Shown here in pieces: positions 8,953 to 19,095 of a stretch of DNA of 64,000 nucleotides (its first letter is position 1; each line of letters opens with the position of its first letter). Position numbers and translations under genes: made by a program. The notes beneath the pieces were generated by a model. It was given only the letters and a program-made list of their open reading frames with translations. It was not told where the DNA came from and made no database searches. Source of the stretch: Burkholderia stabilis. Lineage in GTDB: Bacteria; Pseudomonadota; Gammaproteobacteria; Burkholderiales; Burkholderiaceae. The stretch covers positions 2,108,001 through 2,172,000 of the forward strand of contig NZ_CP016443.1 of NCBI RefSeq assembly GCF_001742165.1, written 5' to 3'.

Positions 8953-11900
8953 ATGACTGAACCACTTGCCTCCGCAGCGCTGCAAACGATCGAACTGAGC
9001 GTCGACGGCATGCATTGCGGCGGCTGCACGGGCCGCGTGCAGCGCGCGCTGGCCGCCGTGCCGGGCGTCGTCGACGCGACGGTCGACCTCGACACGCACG
9101 CGGCGACGGTGACCGCGCAGGAAACGGTCGAGCCCGGCCGGCTCGTCGACGCGGTCGCCGAGGCCGGCTACCGCGCGGCCGTGCGTGAAACGGCGGTCGA
9201 GGCCGTGGCTGCCACGCATGCGGCTCACGCGTCACACGCCGAAGCACCGCCCACGACGGCGGCAGCGCTGCCGGCGGCCACGATCGAACTCGACATCGAC
9301 GGGATGACCTGCGCATCCTGCGTGTCGCGTGTCGAGAAGGCGCTTGCGAAGGTGCCGGGCGTCACGCGCGCGTCGGTCAATCTGGCGACCGAGCGCGCCA
9401 CGGTCGACGCTGCAGCCAACGTTTCCGCATCGCAACTTGCAGATGCCGTGAAGCAAGCCGGTTATGGCGCGACGCCGACCGCGCAGGATGCGCCCGTCGC
9501 GACCAGCGCCGTCGCCGCCGCGATGCCTGCCGCGTCCGCCAGCATCGAACTCGACATCGACGGGATGACCTGCGCGTCCTGCGTGTCGCGTGTCGAGAAG
9601 GCGCTCGCGAAGGTGCCGGGCGTCACGCGCGCGTCGGTCAATCTGGCGACCGAGCGCGCCACGGTCGACGTGACAACCGAGGTTTCCGCGTCGCAACTGG
9701 CAGATGCCGTGAAGCAAGCCGGCTATGGCGCGACGCCCGTCGCTGACGCCCGGCCGGCAGAATCTGCCGCCCCCACCTCCGCCGATCTCGAACTCGACAT
9801 CGGCGGCATGACCTGCGCGTCCTGTGCCGGCCGCGTCGAGAAGGCGCTCGCCGCCGTGCCGGGCGTCGCACGCGCATCGGTCAATCTCGCGACCGAACGC
9901 GCGTCGGTGCACGGCGCCGGTGCACTCGACGCCGCCACGCTGATCGCGGCCGTCACGACGGCCGGCTACCGCGCCTCGCTCGCTGCCGCACCGAGGGCCG
10001 GCGCCGAAACACAACTGTCCAGCCCCGCGCAGGATCCCGACGCCCGCAAGCGCCGCGAAGCGGTTCGCGAACGCAATCTCGTGATCGGAGCGGCGGTGCT
10101 GAGCGCGCCGCTCGTCGCGCCGATGCTGGCCGCGCCGTTCGGCGTCGACCTGATGCTGCCCGGCTGGCTTCAGCTCGTGCTCGCGTCGATCGTCCAGTTC
10201 GGCTTCGGCGCGCGCTTCTACCGCGCGGCCTGGCACGCGGTGAAGGCGCGTGCCGGCAACATGGATCTGCTCGTCGCGCTCGGCACGTCGGCTGCGTACG
10301 GGCTGAGCCTGTGGATGCTGTTGCGCGATCCCGCGCATCCCGGCCACCTGTATTTCGAGGCGTCGGCCGTCATCGTCACGCTCGTGCGCTTCGGCAAATG
10401 GCTCGAATCGCGCGCGAAGCGCCAGACCACCGAGGCGATCCGCGCGCTGAACGCGCTGCGTCCCGATCGTGCGCGCGTCGTCGAGCACGGCGTCGAACGC
10501 GACGTGCCGCTGTCGCAGGTGCGCGTCGGCACGGCCGTCAGCATCCGTCCCGGCGAGCGCGTGCCCGTCGACGGCCGGATCGTGTCGGGCCGTTCGCACA
10601 TCGACGAATCGCTGATCACCGGCGAAAGCCTGCCCGTGCCGAAGGATGGCGGCGACCCCGTCACGGCCGGCTCGATCAACGGCGAAGGCGCGCTCGTCGT
10701 CGAAACCACCGCGATCGGCGCGGAGACGACGCTCGCGCGCATCATCCGCCTCGTCGAATCCGCGCAGGCGGAGAAGGCGCCGATCCAGCGGCTCGTCGAT
10801 CGCGTGAGCGAGGTGTTCGTGCCGGCGATCCTCGGCATCGCCGTGCTGACGCTGGTCGGTTGGCTGATCGCCGGCGCCGGCATGGAAACCGCGATCCTCA
10901 ACGCGGTCGCGGTGCTCGTCATCGCGTGCCCGTGCGCGCTCGGTCTCGCGACACCCGCCGCGATCATGGCCGGCACCGGCGTCGCCGCGCGGCACGGCGT
11001 ACTGATCAAGGACGCGCAGGCGCTCGAACTCGCGCAGCGCGCGACCGTGATCGCATTCGACAAGACCGGCACGCTGACCGAAGGCAAGCCGTCCGTCACG
11101 GCATTCGAAGCCGTCGATGTGCCGCGTGCCGAAGCGCTCGCGCTCGCGGCGGCCGTGCAGCGCCAGAGCGACCATCCGCTCGCGCGCGCGGTGGTCGCCG
11201 CGTACGACAAGGACGTTGCCGCGCACGGCGACACGGCGCCGTCGGCCGCTGCGGGCGCGGCAACCGACGCCCGCGCGGTGGCCGGGCGCGGCGTGGAAGC
11301 GCGCGTCGGCGGACAATTGCTCGCGCTTGGCAGCACGCGCTGGCGCGACGAGCTCGGCATCGTGGTGCCGCCCGCGCTCGACGCACGCGCGGCGGAACTC
11401 GAACGCGCGGGCAACACGATCTCGTGGCTGATGCGCGCCGACGCACCGCGCGCGTTGCTCGCGCTGATCGCGTTCGGCGACACCGTGAAGCCGGGCGCGC
11501 GCGATGCAATCGCGGCGCTGTCGGCGCGCGGCGTCGCAAGCGTGCTCGTGACCGGCGACAACCGCGGCAGCGCGGCAGCCGTCGCGGCGTCACTCGGCAT
11601 CGGCGAAGTGCATGCGCAGGTGCTGCCCGACGACAAGGCGCGCGTCGTCGCCGAGTTGAAGCGCACGCACGGCGGGATCGTCGCGATGGTCGGCGACGGG
11701 ATCAACGATGCACCCGCGCTCGCCGCGGCCGATGTCGGCATCGCGATGGCGACCGGCACGGACGTCGCGATGCATACGGCCGGCATCACGTTGATGCGCG
11801 GCGATCCTGCGCTCGTCGCCGACGCGATCGACATCTCGAAACGCACGTACCGGAAGATCCAGCAGAACCTGTTCTGGGCGTTCGTCTACAACCTGGTCGG

Positions 11901-12024
11901 CGTGCCGCTCGCGGCCCTCGGCTGGCTGAACCCGGTGATCGCGGGCGCGGCGATGGCGCTTTCCAGCGTCAGCGTCGTGACCAACGCGCTGCTGTTGCGG
12001 AGATGGAAGGGCCGCGCGCGTTGA
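8953..12024 (+). CDS. copA: Cu+-translocating P1B-type ATPase with four heavy-metal-binding domains
   Basis: It exports Cu+ (or Ag+) across the inner membrane at the cost of ATP. Four HMA domains occupy about residues 12-340: the first has MHCGGC, and the second to fourth have MTCASC. The transport motif CPC is at about residues 659-661 ([15 protein letters not shown]). The phosphorylated Asp is in DKTGTLTEG at about 703. [10 protein letters not shown] and [10 protein letters not shown] complete the P-type set. I chose the ATG at 8953 because GGGGA lies 7-11 nt upstream; the ATG at 8926 has no comparable site. Four HMA domains is more than the usual one or two, and domains 2 and 3 are nearly identical in DNA. 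A MerR-type promoter precedes it. Confidence 0.95.
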   Translation: MTEPLASAALQTIELSVDGMHCGGCTGRVQRALAAVPGVVDATVDLDTHAATVTAQETVEPGRLVDAVAEAGYRAAVRETAVEAVAATHAAHASHAEAPPTTAAALPAATIELDIDGMTCASCVSRVEKALAKVPGVTRASVNLATERATVDAAANVSASQLADAVKQAGYGATPTAQDAPVATSAVAAAMPAASASIELDIDGMTCASCVSRVEKALAKVPGVTRASVNLATERATVDVTTEVSASQLADAVKQAGYGATPVADARPAESAAPTSADLELDIGGMTCASCAGRVEKALAAVPGVARASVNLATERASVHGAGALDAATLIAAVTTAGYRASLAAAPRAGAETQLSSPAQDPDARKRREAVRERNLVIGAAVLSAPLVAPMLAAPFGVDLMLPGWLQLVLASIVQFGFGARFYRAAWHAVKARAGNMDLLVALGTSAAYGLSLWMLLRDPAHPGHLYFEASAVIVTLVRFGKWLESRAKRQTTEAIRALNALRPDRARVVEHGVERDVPLSQVRVGTAVSIRPGERVPVDGRIVSGRSHIDESLITGESLPVPKDGGDPVTAGSINGEGALVVETTAIGAETTLARIIRLVESAQAEKAPIQRLVDRVSEVFVPAILGIAVLTLVGWLIAGAGMETAILNAVAVLVIACPCALGLATPAAIMAGTGVAARHGVLIKDAQALELAQRATVIAFDKTGTLTEGKPSVTAFEAVDVPRAEALALAAAVQRQSDHPLARAVVAAYDKDVAAHGDTAPSAAAGAATDARAVAGRGVEARVGGQLLALGSTRWRDELGIVVPPALDARAAELERAGNTISWLMRADAPRALLALIAFGDTVKPGARDAIAALSARGVASVLVTGDNRGSAAAVAASLGIGEVHAQVLPDDKARVVAELKRTHGGIVAMVGDGINDAPALAAADVGIAMATGTDVAMHTAGITLMRGDPALVADAIDISKRTYRKIQQNLFWAFVYNLVGVPLAALGWLNPVIAGAAMALSSVSVVTNALLLRRWKGRAR
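9283..9669 (+). repeat. Duplicated HMA-domain DNA inside copA
   Basis: Segments 9283-9408 and 9544-9669 (126 bp each, 261 bp apart) differ at only two positions by my count, and similarity continues through the linker that follows. The fourth HMA (from about 9787) is clearly more diverged. This is a recent in-frame duplication or gene conversion of one metal-binding domain. Confidence 0.85.
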
Positions 12025-12043
12025 TACGCGCCGGTGACGCTGG

Positions 12044-12090
12044 GCGTTTGGCGTTTGGCGTTTGGCGTTTGGCGTTTGGCGCTTGGCGCT
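12044..12090. repeat. Seven-bp minisatellite (GTTTGGC) after copA
   Basis: About six to seven tandem copies of GTTTGGC or GCTTGGC lie in the gap between copA and the convergent GNAT gene. They are noncoding on both strands. Copy number is likely to vary between strains. Confidence 0.7.
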
Positions 12091-12177
12091 TGGCCAACAG
12101 GAAGGATCGGGAGAGTGGCCGACGTCAGCCGTGTAGTGGAGTCGGCCACTGGTGGCGGCGCAACGCCGGCTGGCGGT

Positions 12178-12657
12178 TCAACCCACGATAACCGGCTTGA
12201 TCAACGTCGTCGTGATCGGCGCGAAGCCGCACGCACGATAGAGCGCGCGGGCGGCCGTGTTGTGATTGAACACCGACAGCCCGATTTCGGTGACGCCATG
12301 CCGGCGCGCCTCGGCGTCGAGCGCATCGAGCGCGCGCGTGGCCCAACCCTGGCGCCGCCGGGACGGGACGATGTCGAGGTCGTAGATGAATAGTGTGCGG
12401 TTCGGCCCTTCGGGCACGATCGCGTACCAGAGGTCGCCCACCGCGTCGCCGCTGGCGCCGTCGATGAGCACGACGAGTGTCTGGCCGGATGTCCGCAGGC
12501 CGTCAGGCAGCAGCGTATCGAAACAGGCGCGCGCACGATCGGCCGCGTCTTCGACAGCGTTCTGCCCGGATGAAACGAGATCAAGCGCGTAGCCGTCGAT
12601 GGCTCGCGTGCGGTACGCGTGGAATTCGCCGGCCGTCATCGGCCGCATCTGCAACAT
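12178..12657 (-). CDS. GNAT-family N-acetyltransferase
   Basis: About 159 aa. The acetyl-CoA-binding motif A is visible as IVPSRRRQGWATRALDALDA. It is followed by the usual 'GLSVFNHNTAARALYRACGF' block (motif B: N..A..LY...GF). The substrate is unknown. I prefer the ATG at 12657 (MLQMRPMTAGEF) because family members start close to this point; the frame is open to 12720 and the ribosome-binding site is weak for both. It faces copA tail to tail. Confidence 0.8.
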   Translation of the reverse strand: MLQMRPMTAGEFHAYRTRAIDGYALDLVSSGQNAVEDAADRARACFDTLLPDGLRTSGQTLVVLIDGASGDAVGDLWYAIVPEGPNRTLFIYDLDIVPSRRRQGWATRALDALDAEARRHGVTEIGLSVFNHNTAARALYRACGFAPITTTLIKPVIVG

Positions 12658-12764
12658 GGCCCGGTCGCCGTGAAGGGAATCGGACTTCCAGTGTAGCGGG
12701 ACGGTCGCGCCAGCGCGCAATGCGGCGGCGGAAAGCAGACAGGCAGGTGCGGCGAACGCCGCGC

Positions 12765-12812
12765 CGAATCAGCGAATCAGCGAATCAGCGAATCAGCGAA
12801 TCAGCGAATCAG
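12765..12812. repeat. Six tandem copies of an 8-bp repeat (CGAATCAG)
   Basis: Six perfect CGAATCAG units run 12765-12812. The last unit contains the stop codon of the 51-aa gene at 12809-12964, so slippage could alter the sequence just after that gene. The array is otherwise noncoding. Confidence 0.85.
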
Positions 12813-12964
12813 CGACGGTACAGGACGATCGGCACGAGGTGTGCACGGCGCACGCGCTCGGCTTCGGCGCGACGCGCAGCATACGAGTATTCCGCGTCGA
12901 GCGGCAGGTGCGGCGAGACGAACAGGTCGTCGATCTTTTGCAGCAGGGCAAGGATGAAGCTCAT
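12809..12964 (-). CDS. Small hypothetical protein (51 aa)
   Basis: A short frame starting MSFILALLQKIDDLFVSPHL, with GGAG placed 6 nt before the ATG. An amphipathic or hydrophobic N-terminal helix is followed by an Arg/Ala/Glu-rich helix (YAARRAEAERVRRAHLVP). The overall plan recalls the DUF3563 family of small Burkholderiales proteins, but I cannot confirm membership. Two AGGGTTTTCCC elements lie 25-66 bp upstream of the start, like the one in front of the 73-aa gene at 2842. Its stop codon lies inside an 8-bp tandem repeat. Confidence 0.65.
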   Translation of the reverse strand: MSFILALLQKIDDLFVSPHLPLDAEYSYAARRAEAERVRRAHLVPIVLYRR

Positions 12965-12988
12965 GTGAGACTCCTGACAGAGGTGACT

Positions 12989-13030
12989 AGGGTTTTCCCG
13001 TAGATATGCGTCATTCTAAGGGTTTTCCCC
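12989..13030 (-). promoter_or_regulatory. Paired AGGGTTTTCCC elements
   Basis: Two copies, AGGGTTTTCCCG (12989-13000) and AGGGTTTTCCCC (13019-13030), are exactly 30 bp apart, close to three helical turns. Each is followed by TA. They lie immediately upstream of the 51-aa gene. A third copy is at 2814-2825. The spacing suggests cooperative binding of one regulator, whose identity is unknown. Confidence 0.5.
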
Positions 13031-13139
13031 TAACTCCGCCAGTGCGCCGCAACAGTTTGCTGCACGTGCGCGACCGCCGATCGCCGACCTGGAACGGCGA
13101 TCCTTGCCCGGCTTGGCTCTCAGGATAGGGTCGAAACGA

Positions 13140-14663
13140 TCAACGGGTCCGACGAGCACGCTTGGCGACAGCCGCCTCGCGGTTCGCACTGCGCTGAAGC
13201 CGATCGACTTGCGACAGCAGCGCTTCGTGGTGCTCCTCGAGCGTCATCAGCGTCGCCTGCTGCGTCGAAAGATCCGCCGCGAGGCGATCGATCCGCTGCT
13301 GCTTGGTTGCCGCGTCCTGCTTCAGGTTCGCGATCTGCCGCGTTTGCAGAATCAGCGCGACGAGCCCCGCCAGCACGACGACAGCCAGCGCCAGCAGCAG
13401 GCGGTTGACGCGACGCATCTCGCGATCGGCCGCGCGCGTCAAACCGTCCACATCGGCCTGCAGCGCAGCGAGCCGGTCGGTCAGCGGACGCAGGTGCGTG
13501 TCGGGATCGAAGGCCGGCGCAGCCGCCTGTGTGCGTTCCGACGACGGTTTCGTCACGAAGGACGCGGCGGAAGCCACCGGCTGCGGGACGGGGGACGGCG
13601 AAGCGTCGGCCTGCAGTGTGGCGTCTCGGGTCGTTGCGGTCGTTGCAGCGATTGCCGGCGCGGCCGGCTGTGCCAGCGTTTGCGGCTCGACCTTCGAAAC
13701 GGCGTCCGGTGCCGGATTCGATCCGGTTGCTTCCAGCGCTGCGTCGACGCTCGCCGCAACCGTCGCGGATTGCACCGCCGGCGCTTCGCTTGTGCCGGCA
13801 GTCGCCCGGCGTTTGCCGCCCGACGACGAGCGGCGCTCCTTCACGGCATCGCCGGCGGGTCGCCCTTCGCGGGATTTGACGGCAGCGGCTTCGACGACAG
13901 GCTTCGCAACTTCGCCATCAGCGACTTGAAGTTCGGTTGCCTTCGCCGCAGCGCTATCGGCCGCGTGCAGCCCGGAGGCCTTCGGCGCAGCATCGTCGCT
14001 CGATTGCAGCCCGATCGCCTTTATCACAGCACCATCGGCCGCCGGCAGCTCGATTGCCTTCGCCGCAGCGCCATCGGCCACTTGCAGCCCGGGCACCCTC
14101 AGCGCAGCGTCGTCGCTCGATTGCAGCCCGATCGCCTCTATCGCAGCACCATCGGCCGTCGGCATCTCGGTTGCCTTCACCGCAGCGTCATCGCCAGCCG
14201 GCGCATCGGCTTCGTTCATTGCAACGCCATCCACCACCGGCCCAACGCCGACGTTCGCGGCATCATCGCCTTCGGTCGCCGAAACACCCTCGGCCACCAC
14301 CGCGACACGCGGCTTCACCGCGCTGCCCGTCTCGTCATGCGCTACCGCGCCATCAACGGCCGGTGCGCCGAACCCGTCCAGCGCGGGTTGCCGCCCGGCG
14401 GACACATCGTCGGCGACATCGGCTTCCAGCACCACGTCACTTCGTACCGCGGCCGGCGACCGCTCACCCGGCTCGAGCACCGGATCGCCGAACAGGTCGA
14501 GCGTCCGCTCGTCGCGCGACGCATCGCCGGCCGGCGCGCTGCCGGGCCGCGCGGCCGCCCTTGCGGACGTGCTGCCTGCGGCAGCGGCCGAACGCTGGCG
14601 CGAACGGGCCGACGAACGAGTGGAACGGGAACGGGAGCGAGGCGTGGAAACGGATTCGGTCAT
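13140..14663 (-). CDS. Repeat-rich single-pass membrane protein, function unknown (507 aa)
   Basis: Not recognised. The N-terminus is Arg/Ser-rich (residues 1-40) and basic. A long Ala/Asp-rich region includes about eight degenerate 13-residue repeats (about residues 154-255, pattern LQxxDxAAxKAxG). One transmembrane helix lies at about 420-440 (LLLALAVVVLAGLVALILQT). A C-terminal coiled coil of about 55 residues (QIANLKQDAATKQQRIDRLA) ends in a basic tail. This order suggests a cytoplasmic repeat domain tethered by one helix with a periplasmic coiled coil. It ends about 30 bp before the AGGGTTTTCCC pair and follows mgtC on the same strand after about 100 bp. Confidence 0.75.
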   Translation of the reverse strand: MTESVSTPRSRSRSTRSSARSRQRSAAAAGSTSARAAARPGSAPAGDASRDERTLDLFGDPVLEPGERSPAAVRSDVVLEADVADDVSAGRQPALDGFGAPAVDGAVAHDETGSAVKPRVAVVAEGVSATEGDDAANVGVGPVVDGVAMNEADAPAGDDAAVKATEMPTADGAAIEAIGLQSSDDAALRVPGLQVADGAAAKAIELPAADGAVIKAIGLQSSDDAAPKASGLHAADSAAAKATELQVADGEVAKPVVEAAAVKSREGRPAGDAVKERRSSSGGKRRATAGTSEAPAVQSATVAASVDAALEATGSNPAPDAVSKVEPQTLAQPAAPAIAATTATTRDATLQADASPSPVPQPVASAASFVTKPSSERTQAAAPAFDPDTHLRPLTDRLAALQADVDGLTRAADREMRRVNRLLLALAVVVLAGLVALILQTRQIANLKQDAATKQQRIDRLAADLSTQQATLMTLEEHHEALLSQVDRLQRSANREAAVAKRARRTR

Positions 14664-14764
14664 GGAAATCGAGTAGCGGGGCCCGCGAGCGCGGAACCGG
14701 ATGTCGAACGGAATCGGTGGCCGGCCATTGTCGCACGCTCTGTCGCCGATTCAGCCGATTCAGC

Positions 14765-15463
14765 CTATTCGTCGCCCGACAGCCCGCGCCCTTCTTCGAA
14801 ACGCGTGACGCCCCGCAGCGCGCGCAGCTTGTCGCAGATCGCCCGGTACTCGAGCTCCGACACCCGCGCGAGCGCGATGCGCACCTCGTCGTGCTCGCCG
14901 GTATCGTCGGCGCGCTGCACGATGAACTGCTTCACGCGCGCGCTGTCCGGGCCGAGCGCCGCGTGCAGCGAATCGAACGTCAGCGCGCCGCTCACGACCG
15001 TCAGCGCGAGCTGGCGCCGCTGGCGCACCGTGAAGTAGCGCCGCTCCAGCGGCTTGATGCCGGCCAGGATGATCAGGATGATGATCGTCGCCGAAATCGA
15101 CGCGACGTAGAGCCCGCCGCCCACCGCGAGCCCGATCGCCGCGACCGACCACAGGCTCGCGGCCGTCGTCAGCCCGCGCACGATCTCGCCGCGCAGCAGG
15201 ATCGAGCCCGCACCGAGAAAGCCGATGCCCGACACGACCTGTGCGGCGATCCGCGACGGATCGAGCACGATGTGGTCGCTGGTGCCGAGCACGTCGGCAA
15301 AACCGAACGCCGATACGATCATGATCAGCGTCGAGCCAACGCATACGAGCATGTGCGTACGCAGGCCCGCCGCCCACGACAGGCGTTCGCGCTCGAAGCC
15401 GATCACGCTGCCGAGCGCCGCCGCCAGAACGAGCCGCATCACGAGTTCCAGGTTGCTGAGCAT
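14765..15463 (-). CDS. MgtC/SapB-family membrane protein
   Basis: A 232-aa protein. The N-terminal 130 residues contain four to five transmembrane segments and the MgtC signatures GSVIGFERERLSWAAGLRTH, IAAQVVSGIGFLGAGSILLR and VRGLTTAASLWSVAAIGLAV. An ACT-like cytoplasmic C-terminal domain follows (about 145-225, RRQLALTVVSGALTFDSLHA). In other bacteria MgtC supports growth in low Mg2+ and in macrophages and modulates F1Fo-ATP synthase. No Mg2+ transporter or Mg2+ riboswitch is seen nearby. Divergent from the AGE-family gene, with 115 bp between the starts. Confidence 0.9.
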   Translation of the reverse strand: MLSNLELVMRLVLAAALGSVIGFERERLSWAAGLRTHMLVCVGSTLIMIVSAFGFADVLGTSDHIVLDPSRIAAQVVSGIGFLGAGSILLRGEIVRGLTTAASLWSVAAIGLAVGGGLYVASISATIIILIILAGIKPLERRYFTVRQRRQLALTVVSGALTFDSLHAALGPDSARVKQFIVQRADDTGEHDEVRIALARVSELEYRAICDKLRALRGVTRFEEGRGLSGDE

Positions 15464-15578
15464 CCGATTTATCTCCTTTTTTTGGTGCCGGCCGCGCGGA
15501 ATGTTTTATCCTTGGCCCCGGCCGCGCCGATCCTCCGGGCCGCGCCGACACGATTCGAACCAAGCGCTCAACCCCGTC

Positions 15579-16688
15579 ATGTCCGTTTCCGACTCCGCTT
15601 CCGCCCAGGCCGCCCAGCTTCGCCACCATTTCGCACACGTCGTCTTGCCGATCTGGCGAGGTTCAGGGTTCGACCAAACATTGCAGCTGCCGTTCGAGGC
15701 CGTCGATCCGGCCACCCATGCGCCGCTGCCCGTCACCCGTTATCGCGCAATGGCGTGCGCGCGGCAACTGTTCGTGTTCGCGCAAGCCGGCGACACGGCG
15801 CATGCGGCCACGCTGTTCGACGCGCTGTGCCGCCATTTCCGCGATACGCGCCACGGCGGCTGGTTCTACAGCGTCGACGCGCAGGGCGCACCGCTCGATA
15901 CGACCAAGGATCTCTATACGCACGCATTCATCGTGTTCGCGTGCGCCGCGTGGCATGCGGCGTCGGGCGACGCCGCCGCGCGCAAGGTGGCCGAGGAAAC
16001 CGCTGCGCTGATCCAGGACCGCTTCGCACCGCGCCGCGGCGACGCGCTGCTCGATGCGGCGCGTCACGTCGATTTCTCGTCCTCCGGCAGCGGCGCGCTG
16101 CAGAATCCGCTGATGCACCTGACCGAAGCCTGGCTCGCCGCGGCCGACGCTTTCGACGACACGGCATTCGACGATGCGCTCGCGCATACCGCGCAGGCCG
16201 TCGAGCGCACCTTCGTCGACACGGCGACCGGCTGCGTCGCCGAGCTGCCGCTCGGCGCGGCCGACAACCGTTTCGAGCCCGGCCATCAGTTCGAATGGTT
16301 CTATCTGGTCGATGCGGCCGGCGCGCGGCTCGCGCAAACGGCGCTCCCCGGCGCGCTGTCGCGCGCGTTCGTATTCGCGGAGCAATACGGCGTGGATACC
16401 CAGACGGGCGGCGTCTGCGCGGCGCTCGACGCGCAAGGCGCGTGCCTCGACGGCACGCAGCGGATCTGGGCACAGACCGAGTACCTGCGCGCGCTCGCGA
16501 CGCACGGCGGCACGCCGGCCTCCGCACCGCTCGCGACGCAGATCGAGCGCTTCGCCGCGCGCTTCCTGCATCCGCGCGGCTGGTTCGAGTGCAAGACGGC
16601 GGACGGGCAGGTGTCGCGCGCCGACATGCCGTCGACGACGCCCTACCATCTCGCGACCGCCTACGCGGCGCTGCCGGCCGGCGCGTAA
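15579..16688 (+). CDS. AGE-family (N-acylglucosamine 2-epimerase-like) sugar epimerase/isomerase
   Basis: A 369-aa (alpha/alpha)6-barrel protein. Recognisable blocks are the N-terminal [38 protein letters not shown], the central [16 protein letters not shown] (the conserved N-x-x-M-H-x-x-E motif) and [12 protein letters not shown] (the conserved G-H-x-x-E-W motif). Family members interconvert N-acylglucosamine/N-acylmannosamine, mannose/fructose or sulfoquinovose derivatives. The residues here do not decide which. The ATG at 15579 gives the family-typical length. Its last 28 bp overlap the 3' end of the convergent chemoreceptor gene. Confidence 0.85.
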   Translation: MSVSDSASAQAAQLRHHFAHVVLPIWRGSGFDQTLQLPFEAVDPATHAPLPVTRYRAMACARQLFVFAQAGDTAHAATLFDALCRHFRDTRHGGWFYSVDAQGAPLDTTKDLYTHAFIVFACAAWHAASGDAAARKVAEETAALIQDRFAPRRGDALLDAARHVDFSSSGSGALQNPLMHLTEAWLAAADAFDDTAFDDALAHTAQAVERTFVDTATGCVAELPLGAADNRFEPGHQFEWFYLVDAAGARLAQTALPGALSRAFVFAEQYGVDTQTGGVCAALDAQGACLDGTQRIWAQTEYLRALATHGGTPASAPLATQIERFAARFLHPRGWFECKTADGQVSRADMPSTTPYHLATAYAALPAGA

Positions 16689-18280
16689 CCCGCGTCGGCG
16701 AACGACGGCGCCGCGCGCTCGCCGCGTGCGGCGCGCGCATCGCCCAGTTCGAACACCGACACCGCCTGCATCAGGTGCGCGGTCTGGTCGTTCAACGACG
16801 CGGCTGCCGCCGCGACTTCCTCCACCAGCGCCGCGTTCTGCTGCGTCAGCTGATCCATCTGCGTGACCGCCTGGTTCACCTGCTCGATCCCGACGCTCTG
16901 CTCGACCGATGCGGCCGTGATCTCGGACATCGTCTGCACGACGCGCGTGATCGACGCCGACACCGTCCGCATCGCTTCGCCGGCGCGCTCCACGAGCTCC
17001 GCGCCGCCGTTGATCTGCGCGACCGAATCCTCGATCAGCGCCTTGATCTCCTTCGCCGATTGCGCGCTGCGCTGCGCGAGCGAGCGCACTTCGCCCGCGA
17101 CGACCGCGAAGCCGCGCCCCTGCTCGCCGGCCCGCGCGGCCTCGACCGCCGCGTTCAGCGCGAGGATGTTGGTCTGGAACGCGATGCCGTCGATCACCGA
17201 GATGATCTCCGCGATCCGCCCCGAGCTCTGCGCGATGCCGCGCATCCGGTCGATCACGCTGTCGACCACGCCGCCGCCGTGGCTCGTCGCTTCGAGCGCC
17301 GCGTCGGCCAGCGCGCTGGCCGCGCGGGCGCTGTCGGTGTTCTGGCGGACGGTCGCGGTCAATTCCTCCATGCTCGCGGCCGTTTCCTCGAGCGACGCGG
17401 CCTGCGTACCGGTACGCGCCGACAGGTCGGCGTTGCCGCCGGCGATCTCGCCCGCGCCGAGGTGGATCGCGTCGGACGCGTGGCGCACCGTGCGCACGGT
17501 GCCCGCGATGCTCGCCTGCATCGTCGCGAGGCCGCGCAGCATCCGGTCGATCTCGAACACGCCGCCCGCCCGCACGGCTTCGTCGAGCCGGCCCTGCGCG
17601 ATCCGCTCGAAATGGCGGCCGGCTTCCTCCAGCGGCGCGACGACCGCGCGCCGCGCGGCCGCGTAGATGGCCGCGCTTGCCGCCAGCATCGCCACCAGCA
17701 GCACGATGCCGACCGACTTGAACCAGAGCATGCCGCCGTCGATCGTGTCGATCGCGGTGCGGCTCGATGCGCTGCCGTAGTCGGCGAAGCGATGCAGTTC
17801 GGCGAGGTAGGCGTCCTGGATGCCTTGCGTCGGCTGGTCGAGGAAGGCCTGGATGTTGTCGGCGTCGAGGAACTGCACGAGTTCGGCCAGCGCGCCGCGC
17901 AATGCGCGATAACGCTCGGCGAGCGCCGCGACGCGCGCGCGGTTCGTCTCGTCGACCGGCTGCGCGGCCGTCAGCACGGCGAACGCCTTGTCCGCTTCGG
18001 CAAGCGAAGCGCCGGCGTGACGGATGATGTCCTCCGGCTTCGGGCCGCCGCGCACCATCCGCGTGCCGGCGCGCGACAGGTTGATGCGCGCGTCGAGCAG
18101 TTTCTCGGTCGCCTGGTTGACCGCGTCGACCTGCGCGATCGCGACGTTCGACAGATCGTCGACGCCGCTGCGCGTCGACGTGAGCGCCCAGAAGCCGAGC
18201 GCCTCGATCGCGAACAGAAAGAGGCAAAACACGGTCAACACGCCGAGCAGACCCGACGCGAGCTTGATTTTTCCGAACAT
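16661..18280 (-). CDS. Methyl-accepting chemotaxis protein
   Basis: A 539-aa chemoreceptor. TM1 is at about residues 7-30, followed by a periplasmic four-helix-bundle sensor (about 30-190). TM2 is at about 190-212 ([20 protein letters not shown]). A HAMP region and a signalling domain with the hairpin tip [20 protein letters not shown] follow (the conserved [29 protein letters not shown] region, which contacts CheA and CheW). The C-terminus has no CheR-binding pentapeptide. The ligand is unknown. I chose the start at 18280 ([13 protein letters not shown]) because it places TM1 at the N-terminus. It overlaps the end of the AGE-family gene by 28 bp tail to tail. Confidence 0.93.
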   Translation of the reverse strand: MFGKIKLASGLLGVLTVFCLFLFAIEALGFWALTSTRSGVDDLSNVAIAQVDAVNQATEKLLDARINLSRAGTRMVRGGPKPEDIIRHAGASLAEADKAFAVLTAAQPVDETNRARVAALAERYRALRGALAELVQFLDADNIQAFLDQPTQGIQDAYLAELHRFADYGSASSRTAIDTIDGGMLWFKSVGIVLLVAMLAASAAIYAAARRAVVAPLEEAGRHFERIAQGRLDEAVRAGGVFEIDRMLRGLATMQASIAGTVRTVRHASDAIHLGAGEIAGGNADLSARTGTQAASLEETAASMEELTATVRQNTDSARAASALADAALEATSHGGGVVDSVIDRMRGIAQSSGRIAEIISVIDGIAFQTNILALNAAVEAARAGEQGRGFAVVAGEVRSLAQRSAQSAKEIKALIEDSVAQINGGAELVERAGEAMRTVSASITRVVQTMSEITAASVEQSVGIEQVNQAVTQMDQLTQQNAALVEEVAAAAASLNDQTAHLMQAVSVFELGDARAARGERAAPSFADAGYAPAGSAA

Positions 18281-18584
18281 GGGGAGATTCCTGGAGAGCG
18301 GACGAGGAGGCAATGCCCCGGCATTAGCGGCATTTCCGCGTCGGACTTTAGGTGCGGCCGGTGCGGGTGCCCGGCAAGGCAGGCCTGACAAGGCAGGGCG
18401 GTGGTACGTCGCGCGCATGCCCTCTCGTCGAATCGCCCGCAAACAAGGACGACGAACGCATTCGACACAACAATCGCATCGCATTCCGCCGGAAACTGCA
18501 GGAAACGCGGACGAATTTCCTTGCTTATCCGCAGCCCCCTTCCTAGAGTTCAGCGCAAGCGCGCACTCATTTCGAGGAAAGTCG
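18281..18584. other. 304-bp divergent intergenic region
   Basis: It lies between the leftward chemoreceptor and the rightward thioesterase, so it must carry both promoters. No dyad, repeat or small ORF stood out. Confidence 0.4.
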
Positions 18585-19028
18585 ATGACCGATATCACGG
18601 ACCACGCACGCGGTGCATTGCGTGCGCAACCGTTCAGCATGCTGCTGGGCGCGGAGCTGATGCATATCGGCGACAACGAAGTGTCGCTGTGCCTGCCCGT
18701 GCGCGAAGAATTGCGGCAGCAGCACGGTTTCGTGCATGGCGGCGTCATCAGCTATCTCGCCGACAACGCGCTGACGTTCGCCGGCGCGCTCGTGCTCGGT
18801 CCGCGCGTGATCACCGCCGAATACAAGATCAACTACCTGCGGCCGGCGGTGAACGGCACGCTCGTCGCGCGCGCGAAGCTCGTCTACGCGGGTCGGCACC
18901 AGGCGACCTGCCAATGTCACGTGTTCGTCATCGACGCCGATCACGAGCGGCTCGTCGCGATCGCGCAAGGCACGATCAACCGCGTCGGCGACGGCAAGAT
19001 GCCGGATGCGCCTGAAGAAACGGCCTGA
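18585..19028 (+). CDS. PaaI-family hotdog-fold acyl-CoA thioesterase
   Basis: A 147-aa single hotdog domain. The signature [20 protein letters not shown] (about residues 47-66) carries the conserved H-G-G and the catalytic Asp/Asn region of the PaaI/YdiI group. [13 protein letters not shown] and [11 protein letters not shown] follow. Such enzymes hydrolyse aryl- or acyl-CoA thioesters in the cytoplasm. The natural substrate is not apparent from the neighbours. AGGA lies 7-10 nt before the ATG at 18585. The frame is open upstream but overlaps the promoter region. Confidence 0.88.
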   Translation: MTDITDHARGALRAQPFSMLLGAELMHIGDNEVSLCLPVREELRQQHGFVHGGVISYLADNALTFAGALVLGPRVITAEYKINYLRPAVNGTLVARAKLVYAGRHQATCQCHVFVIDADHERLVAIAQGTINRVGDGKMPDAPEETA

Positions 19029-19095
19029 AGCGAATTTCCCGGGCCGGGCTCGATAAGACCACCTGAGGAACACCGGACACGCAGCGCGTGTCGCG

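Noticed and set aside
12044..12090. Minisatellite as part of a coding extension of copA
   Set aside because: It lies after the copA TGA, and all frames through it are low-complexity.
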